From Gordius sp. MW1 (taxonomy: Eukaryota > Nematomorpha > Gordioida > Gordea > Gordiidae), in the NCBI GenBank assembly GCA_964036665.1, contig OZ038530.1:10814501-10878500 (forward strand): a stretch of 64,000 nucleotides of DNA. Direction: 5' to 3'. A program made the translations under genes and the position numbers. The notes beneath the pieces were generated by a model. It saw only the letters and a program-made list of their open reading frames with translations, was not told the origin of the DNA and searched no databases. Shown piece after piece: positions 1 to 18,494 of this stretch (positions are counted from its first letter, which is position 1; each line of letters begins with the position of its first letter).

Positions 1-227
1 AGGGGGAACCAGGGAGGGACCGGGCGGCTACCACCGTACTCGTTGTTCTATTTCATAAATTTATAAATTATGGTTTGAATCTCCACAAGACATCAAACTA
101 CGCCCATACTTCTAAATATTTAAATTCGCGTGCATTTTAATATTTTAAAAATCTTTCTAATATTATATGAAATAAAGCAGATCTGTAATCTCTCGACCAT
201 TTTTACTTTGTTTAAAATTCTTAGTTG

Positions 228-378
228 AGTGTAGCCAGGAATTGATTTGGAGAGGGGCAATAATGACTTCAAAGGGTCAAATAAAGATATTTTTAATATT
301 ATGACCATAATTTGAATATTAAGGAATTTTTGGATGAGGGAAGAAGGTACAAGCCACCCTCCTCTGGCTACGCCCATG
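228..378. mobile_element. hAT-type MITE, GGCGTAGCC family (copy 1)
   Basis: A 151-bp element whose left end reads GTGTAGCCAGG and whose right end reads GGCTACGCCCATG. It is flanked by cttagttg (220-227) and cttagtta (379-386), a 7/8 match to an 8-bp target duplication, as hAT transposases make. The interior shares the gaggggcaataatga and aatttttgga blocks with the other copies. A broken ORF crosses it and is not a gene. Confidence 0.7.
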
Positions 379-1296
379 CTTAGTTATTATTCTAAATTGG
401 ACCATTTGCTTTAACATAATTACGCTTAGTTTATTGCTTAATCAGTAATTACAGTGGTACTAGAAAAAGGAACAATTTATTCCTTATATTCAAAAACACT
501 GCTTTCCTATTTTATTTTGTTAATTGGTAGATCTAAATAAATTTAAAATAAATATTAAACTAAAATTAACCAAAGTAAAACTGATATATTTTATCAAATC
601 GTTGGTCTTCATAAATTGTCATTTCTAAAGATATACCCATCTTATAAAAGTTTTTTTTTACATTTATACCAGATTTAATGTCGAACAATGGTACATAATA
701 AATACATCTTCAAAATTAAGGATAAGATCTCAGGATTGTAATAAACAATATTAAATAACGGAGGAACCACCACTATTGGTAGCAATAAAAGGATACTCAA
801 CTCAGCATTCATGATAAAGCAAACGAAAAATCTATTTCAGTTGAATAATATTTTAACTTATTTTATTAATAAATGAATTTTCAAAATAATTTTATTTTTG
901 ATCATTGTCAGTGGACGCAGGAACGGGCAGCTGCCTTCCCCTAATTCTAATATACAGATGAAATTGTTATAAAAATGTTTAGAAATCGATTGGCCTCTCC
1001 CTAAGCCTTTTCTATATCTGTACCCTCACCGTTATCACTTATTCTGAGTCTAAAACTTATATTTTAAATTTCTTACACCACATACAAATATTATTTTTAT
1101 AATAAGGTGTCAAGGAATACCACCTACGACGGTCCCATTCCCAAGTCCGTGTGCAAAAAGTGGAGGATTGGCATCAGGTCTGAAACCGGCTATAAAAACC
1201 AACTCAATCATAATAGTAAAACAAAATTACAAAAGAAAGTACACTAGGGTTACTGCCCAACTCACAACGAAGGCGGTTAACTTAGTTGTCTAAAGA
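379..1296. other. AT-rich stretch without recognised gene
   Basis: No ORF or splice-compatible coding block seen. From about 1100 the composition becomes less AT-rich and this probably is the 5' untranslated part of the LINE that follows. Confidence 0.5.
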
Positions 1297-1874
1297 ATGC
1301 GAATAACGTGCTGGAATGTTGGAACGTTGACGGGGAAGAGCATCATGGCTGCACAAATGCTAAAAAGAAGAAAGTACACATCGCCTGCCTACAAGAGACG
1401 AGGTGGAATGGAACGAAAGCTCGGTATTTAGGAGAAGGATACAAGCAATTCTACAGGGGGTCACCAAATCGTAGAAACGGGGTCGGTATCTTTCTAAGAG
1501 AATCGTTCAAGGACAAGGTGGTGGAAGTCAAGCGTTGTTCAGACAGGCTAATCTGGGTGAAGATTGCAGATCAAGGGGGCCTCCTAACCGTTATGTGCCC
1601 CTATGCTCCCGAAATTGGATGTATGGAATCAGAGAAGGACATATTCTTCAATTCATTGGAAAAGGAACTACAAGGAATAGGAGAGGAAGAAAGGCTAATT
1701 GGGGCGGATTTCAACGCTCACGTAGGGAAAGATCGCCACGGGTATGAACGCAATCATGGAGGCTATTGGCATAGCCTCCAGAACAAAGAATGGGAAAAAC
1801 TTCTCCTAGTATCTCAAGCATACGACATGGTGATCGTTTACACCTATTTTCAAAACGCGAAGATCATATTGTGA
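1297..1874 (+). pseudogene. LINE AP-endonuclease domain, frameshifted
   Basis: Residues typical of the exonuclease-endonuclease-phosphatase fold are visible: LQETRWNG (catalytic Glu), GVGIFLRE, and ADFNAHVGKD (Asp and Asn of the active site). The first about 25 residues are in another frame from the rest, so at least one indel lies near 1375. The reading continues past the stop at 1874 in a shifted frame with YLLIRRKDL, a typical block close to the end of the domain. Confidence 0.8.
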
Positions 1875-2775
1875 TTTATAGAAGTGGGAATCATTTTATT
1901 CAAATTGACTATCTGCTCATACGGCGAAAGGACTTATGGATTATAGGGTTGCAAAATAATTACCGGTAGAACAAATTGCTACCTCGTCCTCTTAATATGG
2001 ATCTTGACAGAAGAGTATTTCCCGAAAGAAGAAAAGTCTATGGACCTCGAATTCGATACGAAAGGCTAAAATATACGTCGACGAACGAAGAATACCATCA
2101 AATAGCCTCCTCACTCTTGGGTGCAAGTAAGTTGCAAAGAGACGTAGACGACGTTGGGAGGCGTTAACTTAGGACATAAAGGAAACAGCGATTCGTGTTC
2201 TAGGACAGATCAAAGGAGTCAAAGCTATGAATAGGGAACTATGGTGGTGGGATCCATCGTTAGGGATTTTATCGAAAGAAAAAAAAATCAATATAGACGG
2301 TGGCATAAATCAAATAAGTCGGAGGATTATCAAGAGTATAGGGGCGCTAAGAAAGTCGCAAAAAAAGCCGTTGCAATAGCGAAGAATACCGCGTTAACCA
2401 AGATGCCAAGGCGATAGGCGTATGTATAAATTGGCCAAGATAAGGGAGAAGAAAAGTCGCGATGTCGGAGTTCTTAAAATAGTCAAAAACGAGAGGGTCA
2501 AACCTTATTCAAGCCAAAGAAAGTATTTGAAAAGTGGAAAAGGTATTTTAAGAAACGTGTGAATATTGCAAATGACAAAGATTCTCTTTCCGATATTGAG
2601 CCAAACATAAGTATGGTCGAACTCTTTCAGGGGGATGAAGTTAGGACACAAATGAACAAGATGCAAAAAGTAAACGCGAATGGCCCAGATGGATATATAT
2701 GTAAGCATTGCTCGGGTGTCGTGAAGAAGGTCACTACCAAGACCCTTATTTAAAGGCAAAGGTGACTCCAAGACT

Positions 2776-3489
2776 GTGGCAATTACAAAGGTATCTTTTC
2801 CACTCCTTGAAGCTCATGGAAAGAATCTTAGTAAAAAGGCTGAAAACGAGGTGGAAATATCGGCTAACCAATTAGGATTTGTGGCCGGCAAATCCACAAG
2901 CGACCCAATCTTCGCACTAAGACAAATGATGGATAAATATGGTGAAAAGAGAAGAGACCTACATATGGTCTTTATCGACTTGGAGAAAGCATATGACACG
3001 GTTCCTCGCGATTTAATATGGTGGTGCTTGAGAAAATAAAATATCCCTGACGCATATATAAGGCTTATGAAAAATATTTATAAAGTCTATAACTCTTGCG
3101 TTAGGACGACATTTGGATACTCTAAACCTTTTCGGGATAACATTGGACTACATCAAGAATCTGCTTTGAGTCCCTTTTTATTTTATATAATTGTAGACAC
3201 GATAACACGAGACATTCAAAAGCCATCGCCATGGTGTATGCTATATGTCGATAATTTAGTACTATGCGAGGAAACAAAGGAGAAAGTATTCGAAGAAGCC
3301 GAAAAGTGGTCAAATTTAAAGGTCAACGATCGAAAAAAGGTACACATGGAAATGAACGTTACAGGCAGCCCATCGCTGGATGACTATCTAAAATACACAA
3401 AAGTAGACAGGTTTACATACCTCGGCTCGATTCTACATCAAGAGGGAGGATGCGCAACAGAAGGCCCGGATCCAAAAAGGATGGCTTAA
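2776..3489 (+). pseudogene. LINE reverse transcriptase, inactivated
   Basis: The blocks LGFVAGKSTSDPIFALRQ and FIDLEKAYDTVPRDL (RT motif A) are followed, after a stop at 3039, by LHQESALSPFLFYIIVD and MLYVDNLVLCEE. The last should contain the catalytic Tyr-Ala-Asp-Asp; here it reads Tyr-Val-Asp-Asn, so one catalytic aspartate is gone. The block FTYLGSILHQEGG follows. Together with the stops this means no active enzyme. Confidence 0.85.
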
Positions 3490-3669
3490 ATGGCGAAGTA
3501 TATCCGGTGTAATGTGCGATAAGAAAAGCCAATATGGTTGAAGAGCAAAGCTTACAAATCCATCGTAAGACCGGTGTTACTCTATGGAAGTGACACATGG
3601 GCATTAAACACCACGGAAGGAAAGCTATTACAAGTCTCAGAGATGAGAATGATACGTTAGAGCTTGGGG

Positions 3670-4771
3670 TAGAGACCTGCACGGGTGACCTCGGGTAGAA
3701 AATTTGAAAATGATTTCGGGTCGGGTCCGGGTAGAAAATTTGAAAATGATTTCGGGTCGGGTCCGGGTAAAAAATTTGAAAATGCTTTCGGGTCGGGTCG
3801 GGTCAAATTTATAGAGTCGGGTCCAAGGTTTATACATTGTAAAAAACACGCGAGACCTATTTTTTTAATTAATGTTAATTGCTAAGCAAGTTTTTAAATA
3901 TCGAAATGCACAATTAATTTGGATCATTCATTTATTTAATTCTCTTCCTCTTTTTTTAAATTTTAAAACTCCAAACTCTGAAGTGCTAGCTAATTCTCAT
4001 CACTAATTCAAACTACATAAATTACTCCTGTTTTTAATTTGACTATTAAAAGGTAAAGTATTTCAATAAAGTTATATTTTAAATTTTTTTAGTGTTAACA
4101 GTGAAGTTTTAGCTAATCCTCATCGTTAATTTAAATTACATTTAATACATAGCCAACTTAAAAGTAAGTTATAATTTTATAAATTTTTCATGTGCAATTT
4201 TTTTTTATAATACCTAATAATTATTTTAAAGTTTCATATCAAATGAATTTATCTTAAATTGCACTTCACTTAAAACATTTGGACAGTCACTATAAATTTC
4301 ATCTTATTTACTATATTGATTTTAATCAGCTAAATATTAATGGTTTCATAATAACAATAAATGGATGTTAAATAGTTGTCTCAAGTCTATAACATATGAG
4401 CAGTTTACTTGATATTAGGAAACTAAATATAGATAAATAATTATGAGTTTTTTTTCACCATCCCCTTTAAAGAATACAAATCATCATGGCTTTTATTAGT
4501 CGATTTAATTTTAAACACGGCAATTTTCGCGCTCGAAAGTAATTTTTTTATAATTTTTCGGGTCGGGTCGGGTTCGGGTTGAAGTTTTTAAAATGCTTTC
4601 GGGTCGGGTCGGGTTCGGGTAGAAAATTTGAAAATGATTTCGGGTCGGGTCGGGTCCGGGTAGAAAATTCGAAAATGATTTCGGGTCGGGTCGGGTCCGG
4701 GTAAAAAATTTGTAAATGATTTCGGGTCGGGTCGGGTTCGGGTTGAAAAAAAGTGACTTTGCAGTTCTCTA
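3670..4771. mobile_element. Non-autonomous hAT-like element with GGGTC sub-terminal repeats
   Basis: The left end starts TAGAGACCTGCA and the right end, read inverted, starts TAGAGAACTGCA. Just inside both ends lie arrays of cgggtcgggt alternating with agaaaatttgaaaatgattt (3692-3825 and 4556-4755), in the same orientation. The middle is about 700 bp of AT-rich DNA without coding potential. No convincing 8-bp target duplication is visible (gcttgggg versus ggctctac), so the hAT assignment rests on the ends and on analogy with the elements at 10354, 35084 and 43661. It interrupts or truncates the LINE. Confidence 0.6.
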
Positions 4772-5817
4772 GGCTCTACAATAGATGAACCAAACAGTTA
4801 GAACTCATGCACCTGAAAACTTGGGCCAATATCATGTCTTGATGAATCCATATTTAAATCAACACATAAATTGTAATATTTTTAGCTTTTAAAATTATAA
4901 GCAATGTGAGACTCCGTATATTATTAAAATTATTCAAATAAAAGAATCTATCTCAAATTTATTTTATATATTTAATGATTTTTTAACAAATAGTTTATTT
5001 TTTGATTTCTGACGTCAAAGCTGACAACAAGATTATTGTTATAATTCGCATAACTAGCCAAATATCACTTGACCGTTTGTATAAATTAGTATTATAGCCA
5101 AGGGAAGGCTGGGAAGCGTCTTGCCCCGCTAAATCTAAAATTCCTTATATATTAAAAAAAAACATTGTTAAGATTCTAAAAAATTGTTCCGTCCTTACCT
5201 AAATCATCACTAACCCGCCCTTTTTATTCAAGTCCTAGCTCCGACCATGTATATGTGAATATTAAAGTATTAATTAACACTTATCTTAAGTGAGAGGGGT
5301 CTTTATAATTATACAAAAAGTATGTGCAATTAATATAAAATGAATCTAATATGGATTAATATGATATATTAATGTTAAATTTTGGTATGAAACACATATT
5401 TAGCGGGGGGTAGAAAGAGAATCAATTTCTTTCAATAGAGAACAAGCTTGCAGAGCTTCTTTTGAATTGGGATTTTCATTCATATTTTATAAGGTGTGAA
5501 TGAAATCCAAAGCGTAAGACAAGTACAACCTTTAAAAGTTACACACTATTGTGGATAACTAAATGAAATTTTTTATAGGTAATCTTGAGATTCGCATATA
5601 TGTACTTTTAGCCTATTAGTCAATAAAAACAAATTGATTTTTCTTATTGGCTCTTTAAATTCAGAGACTTGATTTGTATTTATAAATTCAATAAATTTTA
5701 AAGCTTGGTTCTCAGGTTTGGTTAAAAAAGATGTAATTATTAAGCCTATATTGTTTTAAAAATCTGTACAAAAATATACAGTAGTACTTTAATATTTAGC
5801 ATTTTATGACTCATATA
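4772..5817. other. AT-rich stretch without recognised gene
   Basis: Contains a worn GGCGTAGCC-family trace around 5095-5250 (atagccaaggg to the left, agctccgaccatg to the right). Nothing coding was found. Confidence 0.4.
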
Positions 5818-7707
5818 TAGGGTTGGGTTCTTGCGTAGGGAGGGGATGGTTTTCAGGTTACAACACCACCCATGATTTTCAATTTATATTGTATTTGCGC
5901 ACAAATATACTGATAATTATAAATTATTTTGGAAGTGTTATTAAGTTTTTGGTTGCTTTTATTTCTCTCACCTGCTATACAAAAAGAACTAATTAATATT
6001 ATTAAACAACATATACAACGAATATAGTTGCAGAAATTAATAAGTCATCCTTTTTTTCACTTCTCTTGGATGAGACAGCGGATATCTCAACACAAGAACA
6101 AATGGCCGTTGCTATCCGTTATGTTGATTTGAATACACAACCAACAGTGGTCAGAGAGGTTTTTTTAGAACATATCAAGATCAAGGATATGTCAGCAAAG
6201 GGGATTTTTGAAGTTGTGACGGAGACTCTTAAAGATCTAATTGACATTACAAAACTTAGAAGGCAGGGTTCTGATGGAGCCCCAGCGATGAGTGGCTTTA
6301 AAAATGGGTTACAGACTTTATTTAAGAATGTGTGCCCTCGCACAATCTAAAATTAGCAATTAAAAATTCTTGCAAGATTCCCAACATTAGGAATTGTATG
6401 GGTAAGATTAAGATTATTTTTATATTTAAATTGTTTTACATAAAAGATGTTATCAAAAAGATTATTGATTTTATAACTTCCCCAAAAAAATTAAATTTTT
6501 TAAGCTCTGTATTGCTCTCTATGTCAGCTAATCCAAAAAATCCAAATTAACAACACTTTGTGAACCAAGGTGGACACAAAAACATAATGCTATTAAAAGA
6601 TCTTATGAATTTAAAGAAGCTATTTTTACTACGCTCGAGAAGATTTGTGAATGGGATGATGTAGAATCATCATCGAATGCAATGATACTACTTTCATCAT
6701 TGAAACAAGGCCAATTTTGGTTGTCCCTTTTTATGTTGAAACAAGTATTTTCCTATACAATACATCTTAGCAACTATTTGCAAACAATTAACATCGATCT
6801 ATCACAGGCAATATATGCCGCCCAAACCGCTATTTGCCAAATCAAAGATTTGCGTAAAATTCCGTAGAGGAGTTAAAACTATTTTTACCAATGTTTCATC
6901 ATTTGGAAAAAGTCATGATTTTTTCATAACTATTCCTAGAAGGACGTCCCTTCAAACATTAAGGCCAAGTAAACAGACAACATGCCCCGAAGCTTATTAC
7001 AGGATCTCGTTGTATAATCCCTTTTTGGATTCTGTAGATGAACGATTCACTAAAAACCAACAAATACTTATGGGATTTGATACCCTCTTTATTAAAGACC
7101 CCGTTCAGCTCACCCCTCAAATATTAAATAATTTTTTAATATTAGCAAAATTTTATGAAGATGATCTTGAAGGAGAAGAGCAGTTTGAATCCGATATTAA
7201 ATCGTGGTATTCATCGTTTAAAGACTCCAATTCAGATAAATTACCCAGCAATGCATTAGAAACCTTATCCGATCCATATTCTAGCAACTACCTGTGACAA
7301 CATGCTCTAATGAGCGGTGTTTTAGCTAAAAAGACTTAAAACATATCTTAGAAGCACAATCGAACAAGAATAAACTAAATGGTTTTATTAATTTTTAATT
7401 TAGGCTTACCGGATTAAAGTTGCTATATTTGCACATGCAATATACTCCTGAAACTGAAGATGTTGTAAATGCGTTTCTATCTAAAAATCGTCGATATTGA
7501 TTTTTCATTTATATCATTTTTATATTGTATATTTAATATTAATAAATATTTGTTGGAGTTTAACTTTTAGTAGTTTATTATTTTTACGCTATTGTCACTT
7601 TAAACTTTTATAAAAAAACATTTTTATGCAAAAAAAATAGTTATAAAAAAATTGCATCTTGAAAATTTTCTAACACCACCCATGAGGAGATCCTAGTTAC
7701 GCCTATG
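5818..7707 (+). mobile_element. Decayed hAT transposon (DUF4371/ZMYM1-like)
   Basis: Transposase remnants (6060-7490) are bracketed by degenerate ends of the same type as the short GGCGTAGCC elements: cttgcgtagggagggg at the left (about 5830) and ctagttacgcctatg at the right (to 7707). This makes it a candidate relative of the autonomous element for that MITE family. No clear target duplication remains. Confidence 0.6.
6060..7490 (+). pseudogene. hAT transposase remnant with dimerisation domain
   Basis: The first part, SLLLDETADISTQEQMAV followed by GSDGAPAMSGFKNGLQ, is the DUF4371 segment of ZMYM1/hAT transposases (first catalytic Asp region). Downstream in other frames come the block YNPFLDSVDERFT and the hAT C-terminal dimerisation motif VTTCSNERCFS (about 7292-7326), then LKRLKTYLRSTIEQ, then LHMQYTPETEDVVNAF near 7430-7478. 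Frameshifts, an in-frame stop and an AT-rich insertion around 6400-6540 show it is inactive. The family is a cut-and-paste DDE transposase acting in the nucleus. Confidence 0.8.
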
Positions 7708-8214
7708 TCTTAAACTTAAGACCTTTTGAAAAGCTAACTTCCGACCAGTGACAAGACGGTTTTTAACTTGACTCATTTTCCGTCAGGACCACATTCATCT
7801 AGATAATATATGATAATAAGTTTAGAAAAATTATTTTAAGAAATGGAATGATTTACTATTATACTATTTCAAGTATGTTCTATGATTTATTATTATATAA
7901 AAATGTGTCTCATAATTGGGCATATTTGTAATTATAGCTCATTTATCACTCCTGCCCACAATTATTATTATACCACTACTATTTAATATTTTTTATGGTA
8001 AAACACACGATAATTAAATTAAAAAATACAAAGTACGGCTTTTTTACACCTTTAAATAATGCTCTAAAATTAAACAAACTAAATTGTCTCCATCATTTAC
8101 CAAGTTTTTTCACGCTCTTTAAGATATTCTCCGGTTGAAATAGTAAGTGTTCAAAGAGTTTAAAAGGATATAATTATCTACCGGCAAGTTTATTTTATTT
8201 TTTAATACATTAAT

Positions 8215-8376
8215 TATGGGCGTAGCCAGCCTTAGAATTAGAGAGGGGGCAATTATGATTTAGGGAAGGGAAAAGTAAACATTTTTCAAAATTTTAGCCT
8301 AATTTTAATAAATTTAAACAAATTTTTGAATTTAGAGGGGGACAGTTGCTCCCCCCCTTCCTTGACTACGCCTATG
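8215..8376. mobile_element. hAT-type MITE, GGCGTAGCC family (copy 2)
   Basis: Left end tatgggcgtagccagc, right end cttgactacgcctatg, with the family's interior blocks. Flanks cattaatt and catctaac only weakly resemble each other. It lies 120 bp before the ATE1 start codon. Confidence 0.65.
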
Positions 8377-8495
8377 CATCTAACATATTTTGTATCGTAA
8401 TTTTTATGACCAGATTTAATCAAAATCATAAAAATGTACCTAAAAGTAACCATATGGTAAAATTTTAAAAGCCTGTCCTTGCTCTAGTGCATCTA

Positions 8496-15100
<6,605 letters not shown>

Positions 15101-15139
15101 CGTCATCGTTTATTTATCTTTTATTATTAGATCTAGGTC

Positions 15140-15145
15140 AATAAA
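15140..15145 (+). promoter_or_regulatory. ATE1 poly(A) signal
   Basis: AATAAA 40 bp after the ATE1 stop codon, the best-placed polyadenylation hexamer. Confidence 0.6.
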
Positions 15146-16218
15146 TTATTTATTTGTTTTTATTACTTACTATCCTTAATAAATAATTTTTTGTTCGTTG
15201 TTGTTTCTAAACAAGATGGAGTAACCAATTCTATAAAACAAATATACGCTAAATGTTTAGTATCCTCATATTAATTGCTATATTATTTATTATACACCTT
15301 AAGTTAACGTTATAAAAATATATCGATGTCAATAGAAATTTAAATGTAAGCTTTTCTGGTTTTTTGTAAAAGTCTCCTTCATAGGTTGAAAAAATTTGCT
15401 TTTGCTTTTAATATAACTTTTAATTAAATAGTAAATAAATATGTTTTCTAGACGGTCATAAATGGTTTCACGTTTTTAAAAGCGAGTGATGGTATGGGCC
15501 ATTCAAAACGGTGTTGATATAAAATTTTGTTATATAATGATTCATTTAGAAAATATATGATCGATCGTTGCGATTATATATTGCCCTTATGTTTTTGTAA
15601 TCCTAATTAGATTTAAATGACATAAAAAATTGTTTGACATTATAATTATTTTAAGCCAGAGTCCTGCACTGGTCATACCCTACCAGAGACTTTAATTTTT
15701 TTTAATTGGGCCAAATTTGGTGTCGAACCCAAAATAATTTGCGTTAGGTCGGGTTTAAAGGATTGAAAAATTCCAGTATCTACATTAAGCGATTCCAATA
15801 AGTGTATAAATCCACTTTACGAACACTCCTATAATGTTAGGCTTCTAAATATGCCAAAACAAACTATTCAATTGTTGAGACGTTGTGGAATATGCGCATA
15901 ATATAAAAGATACGAACTAGTATCGGACTGATTAAAAAACTACAAAATGTGCTGCTTTTTTAGAAAGTGATATAGATAATGAAACATAGGCTTGGCCAAA
16001 AAATGAGGAGGTTATTTAAACATGAGATTCGATCTAGCTAGCTAACTTTTGGGAGTGCTGCTTGAGGATTTTGGAATTTCATATTCCATAGCTTTAACTT
16101 TGGGAATTATAAAGACTTTTCTTGTCGGCCTTACCCTAGAAGATGAATTTGCGGCACCCTCTATACTGTCTTATTAAATATTTTAGGCACAACAAAGCCA
16201 ATTTATTCATTCAAGCTG
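15146..16218. other. AT-rich intergenic stretch
   Basis: No gene seen. A small patch with attgggccaaattt and ttaggtcgggtttaaa (15700-15765) may be a relic of a GC-motif hAT end. Confidence 0.4.
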
Positions 16219-16372
16219 CCATGGGCGTAGCCGGGTTTTGGATTAGCGCGGGGGGGGGGGCGAAACGTTTAAAAGTTAAATTGGGGGGGGGGGGGCAAAA
16301 CATAATTGTTTTTAATTTTTAAGGGTTTTTGCATTAAAATTTTTTTTGGCATTTGGGGGGGGGGCTTCAGCC
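16219..16372. repeat. G-run repeat with catgggcgtagccggg end
   Basis: Starts with the GGCGTAGCC end and carries three poly-G runs spaced by gcgaaacgtttaaaagttaaa and gcaaaacataattg. Related copies occur at 33665-33735 and, inverted, at 61565-61685, so this is a second MITE subfamily rather than simple sequence. Confidence 0.5.
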
Positions 16373-16814
16373 TTCGGATCCTTTTCTGGAAGGTAGGATG
16401 CATGATGGCTTTCACTAGTCCCCTGGCAAAAAGATCTTTTTCTCAAATGAGACTTTACTTTTAGCCATAGGGTACGTAGACTGCTTATGTCACATGTTTC
16501 ATATGGTAAAATCTAAATCATTAAATCCACCATTTTAAATTTGACAATCTCCTATGTTTTCTGCTGTATTCCCCATTGTTAAAGCAGAAAAAGTGAATTT
16601 ACCTTCCTCTTTGATAAATAAATATAACTTATGTTGATAAATGATTATTAAATAAAATGCAGATGGCACAAAATTTCTCTAACATTAGATCTTCACAGTA
16701 TTTTTATCATTTGTGTTAAAGATTTTTAAGCTGTTTTAAATGTTTAATAGTTCAATATTATTTTCATTGCGTTTGAATAACACTTATCTTAACTAAAATC
16801 ATTATAATCTCTAT

Positions 16815-17231
16815 CAGAGGTCATATTTGTTATAATTTTTCTGCTCGAACCCGGCCCGGTTCGATTTTCTAATTAATCTGCCCGCCCGAACCCTTCTATG
16901 TTACCACCCGGCAATGCCCGAATTATCAGAGCTGCCCGGTCCGAAATGGTGTGTTTTAAAATTTTTAGCACTAATATCCGTTATATTTTTTAAAAACTTT
17001 ATCTTAATTTTTGATTTTTTTGAATGAGAATTAGGATTAACAAACATTATGAAATCAAATTAAAAAGCGACAAAACACACACAAAAACAATATATAATAC
17101 ATTATTTTAAAAACAAAATTGACAAATTGTTATGGTGCCCGTCCGGACCCGCCCAAAGTCAAAATTCACGAAAGTTGCCCGGCCCGTGGGCCGGGTGGGC
17201 AGCGGGTCGGGCCTGGCAAATCTGTTCTCTG
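16815..17231. mobile_element. Non-autonomous hAT-like element with GCCCGG sub-terminal repeats
   Basis: 417 bp, flanked by an exact 8-bp target duplication atctctat (16807-16814 and 17232-17239). The left end starts CAGAGGTCATATTTG and the inverted right end CAGAGAACAGATTTG. Near each end lie patches of ccggcccgg-type sequence (16848-16945 and 17133-17213). No coding capacity. Confidence 0.85.
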
Positions 17232-17268
17232 ATCTCTATAGCCTTTCCTTATATGTGCACATTTAAAA

Positions 17269-17691
17269 ATGGCGGAAAAAACGGGCAACTTATTTAACAT
17301 TGATGAGCATCTATCTAGTCTGCTTGTATCGACCTTTTTGCTCTTTTTTATTTTAATTAAGATCCTATCGCCACCGCAGAGAGGCGTAAAACGACAAAAT
17401 ATTCTGCCCCTTTGGCACCCAATATTTTTATCCTTGTTGTTGCTACATGTTCTGGTTACTTCGGTAAACAAGCCATGGATTTAATTAAAGAAATTGGAAA
17501 ACGCTTTCAAAAATCTAAGTTTTCCACGTCTTTTTAACTCAGGCAACAACTTGGGATCCTTAGTGTACGATACAACTTTAAAACCTTTACCGACTCTTGG
17601 ACCATTTTACCAATATGCCTTTTTTGTATTACGCTTATATATATTGTGGCTTTGTTGTCATATAAATGAATTTTTAAGAAAAAAATTATAA
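17269..17691 (+). CDS. Possible small multi-pass membrane protein (two exons)
   Basis: I do not recognise this protein. A start with good context (aaaaATGGCG) opens a 71-codon frame. Removing a candidate 27-bp intron (17464-17490, gtaaac to ttaaag) joins it in frame to a second block, giving about 131 aa. Hydrophobic runs are visible at about residues 19-32 (LLVSTFLLFFILIKIL), 50-64 (PIFLSLLLLHVLV) and 108-122 (AFFVLRLYILWLCC), suggesting three membrane passes with short charged ends. Introns of 27 bp also occur in the gene at 31055-31903, so such a small intron is plausible here. It starts directly after a hAT-like element. The alternatives are two unrelated chance ORFs or one exon of a longer gene. 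Confidence 0.35.
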
Positions 17692-17899
17692 AATCTTTTT
17701 ATGCTATTAAAATAAGTGTCAAGCCAGCCTTGCTCAACACCTTTTAACCGTCTTGATATCTCTTCCGAACGAAAAGTCATTTTCAGCGGCTGGACCAATT
17801 TTAGAGGAGAAAAGAACAAACTAAACCCACGATTTTTTAACAACGGTGCTGAGTTTATAATGTTTCATGAATAAAACTTGATATTTGATTATTGTTATA

Positions 17900-18049
17900 A
17901 ATGGGGTGGGATTAGAGGGGGGCAATAATGATTTAGGGATGGACAAAATGATAATTTTTTGAAATTCTAGCCATAAATTTAAGAAAGTTTAACAAATTTT
18001 TGGATTTAGAAGGGGGCAGCCCTGCCCCTTTCTTGGCTACGCCCATGGG
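17900..18049. mobile_element. hAT-type MITE, GGCGTAGCC family (copy 3)
   Basis: Right end cttggctacgcccatg and the interior blocks attagaggggggcaataatga and aatttttggatttagaa match the family. The left GGCGTAGCC end is eroded. Confidence 0.6.
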
Positions 18050-18494
18050 GGTGGGGGTTTAGGTCAAATTTTATTTTATAGCGTGGTTTTAGTTGAAATG
18101 CCAAAATTATTTTTGAGTTTGGTGGTCTAAAATTTTTGAAAATATTTTGAATTTCCTATTGATATTTAAAAAGTATTTAAAAGTTGGATTATTAAACACG
18201 CTCTTTGCACGTTTATAATCTAACCTCACCGTTTAGTCAATAAGCTTTTCTTTCTTATGAGAGTTTTGATGGACTTTAATTTATAGTACTTGTTATATTT
18301 TTAAAGTAATAATATTAAAGAAGTGTTGCGGATTAATCGGGCTTATAGAAACACTAAAAACAATTAACATCTGTAACTTTCCCTGAAATTTAGAACGTTT
18401 TTTTCTAAAATGTAATGTGTTTTCTCTCGCTTTTCTGTTGTATATAGCTTAAGTAGGTATTTTTATCGAGCCTAATAGATATCTGGCCGTTAAC
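18050..18494. other. Upstream region of the ADAM10-like gene
   Basis: No ORF. A TATA-like tgtatatagc lies near 18439-18448, about 50 bp before the start codon at 18495, and could position transcription. Confidence 0.35.

Larger units (their letters stand above)
1297..3660 (+). mobile_element. Degenerate RTE-clade LINE (craniofacial development protein 2-like)
   Basis: A non-LTR retrotransposon with an APE-type endonuclease followed by a reverse transcriptase, the order of RTE/BovB elements whose ORFs are often annotated as craniofacial development protein 2-like. Pieces of one polyprotein occur in order but in different frames: an N-terminal MRITCWNVGTLTGKS start at 1297, the endonuclease to 1874, a linker with MDLDRRVFPERRK near 1990-2040, RT blocks 2776-3489, and the post-RT motif RPVLLYGSDTWAL near 3570-3605. 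Frameshifts and stops throughout show it is dead. The 3' end is lost where another element begins at 3670. A second fragment of the same linker lies at 27637-27837 on the minus strand. Confidence 0.85.

Noticed and set aside
3637-3885. ORFs on both strands in the GGGTC array
   Set aside because: Repeat translations without any domain, inside a transposon end.
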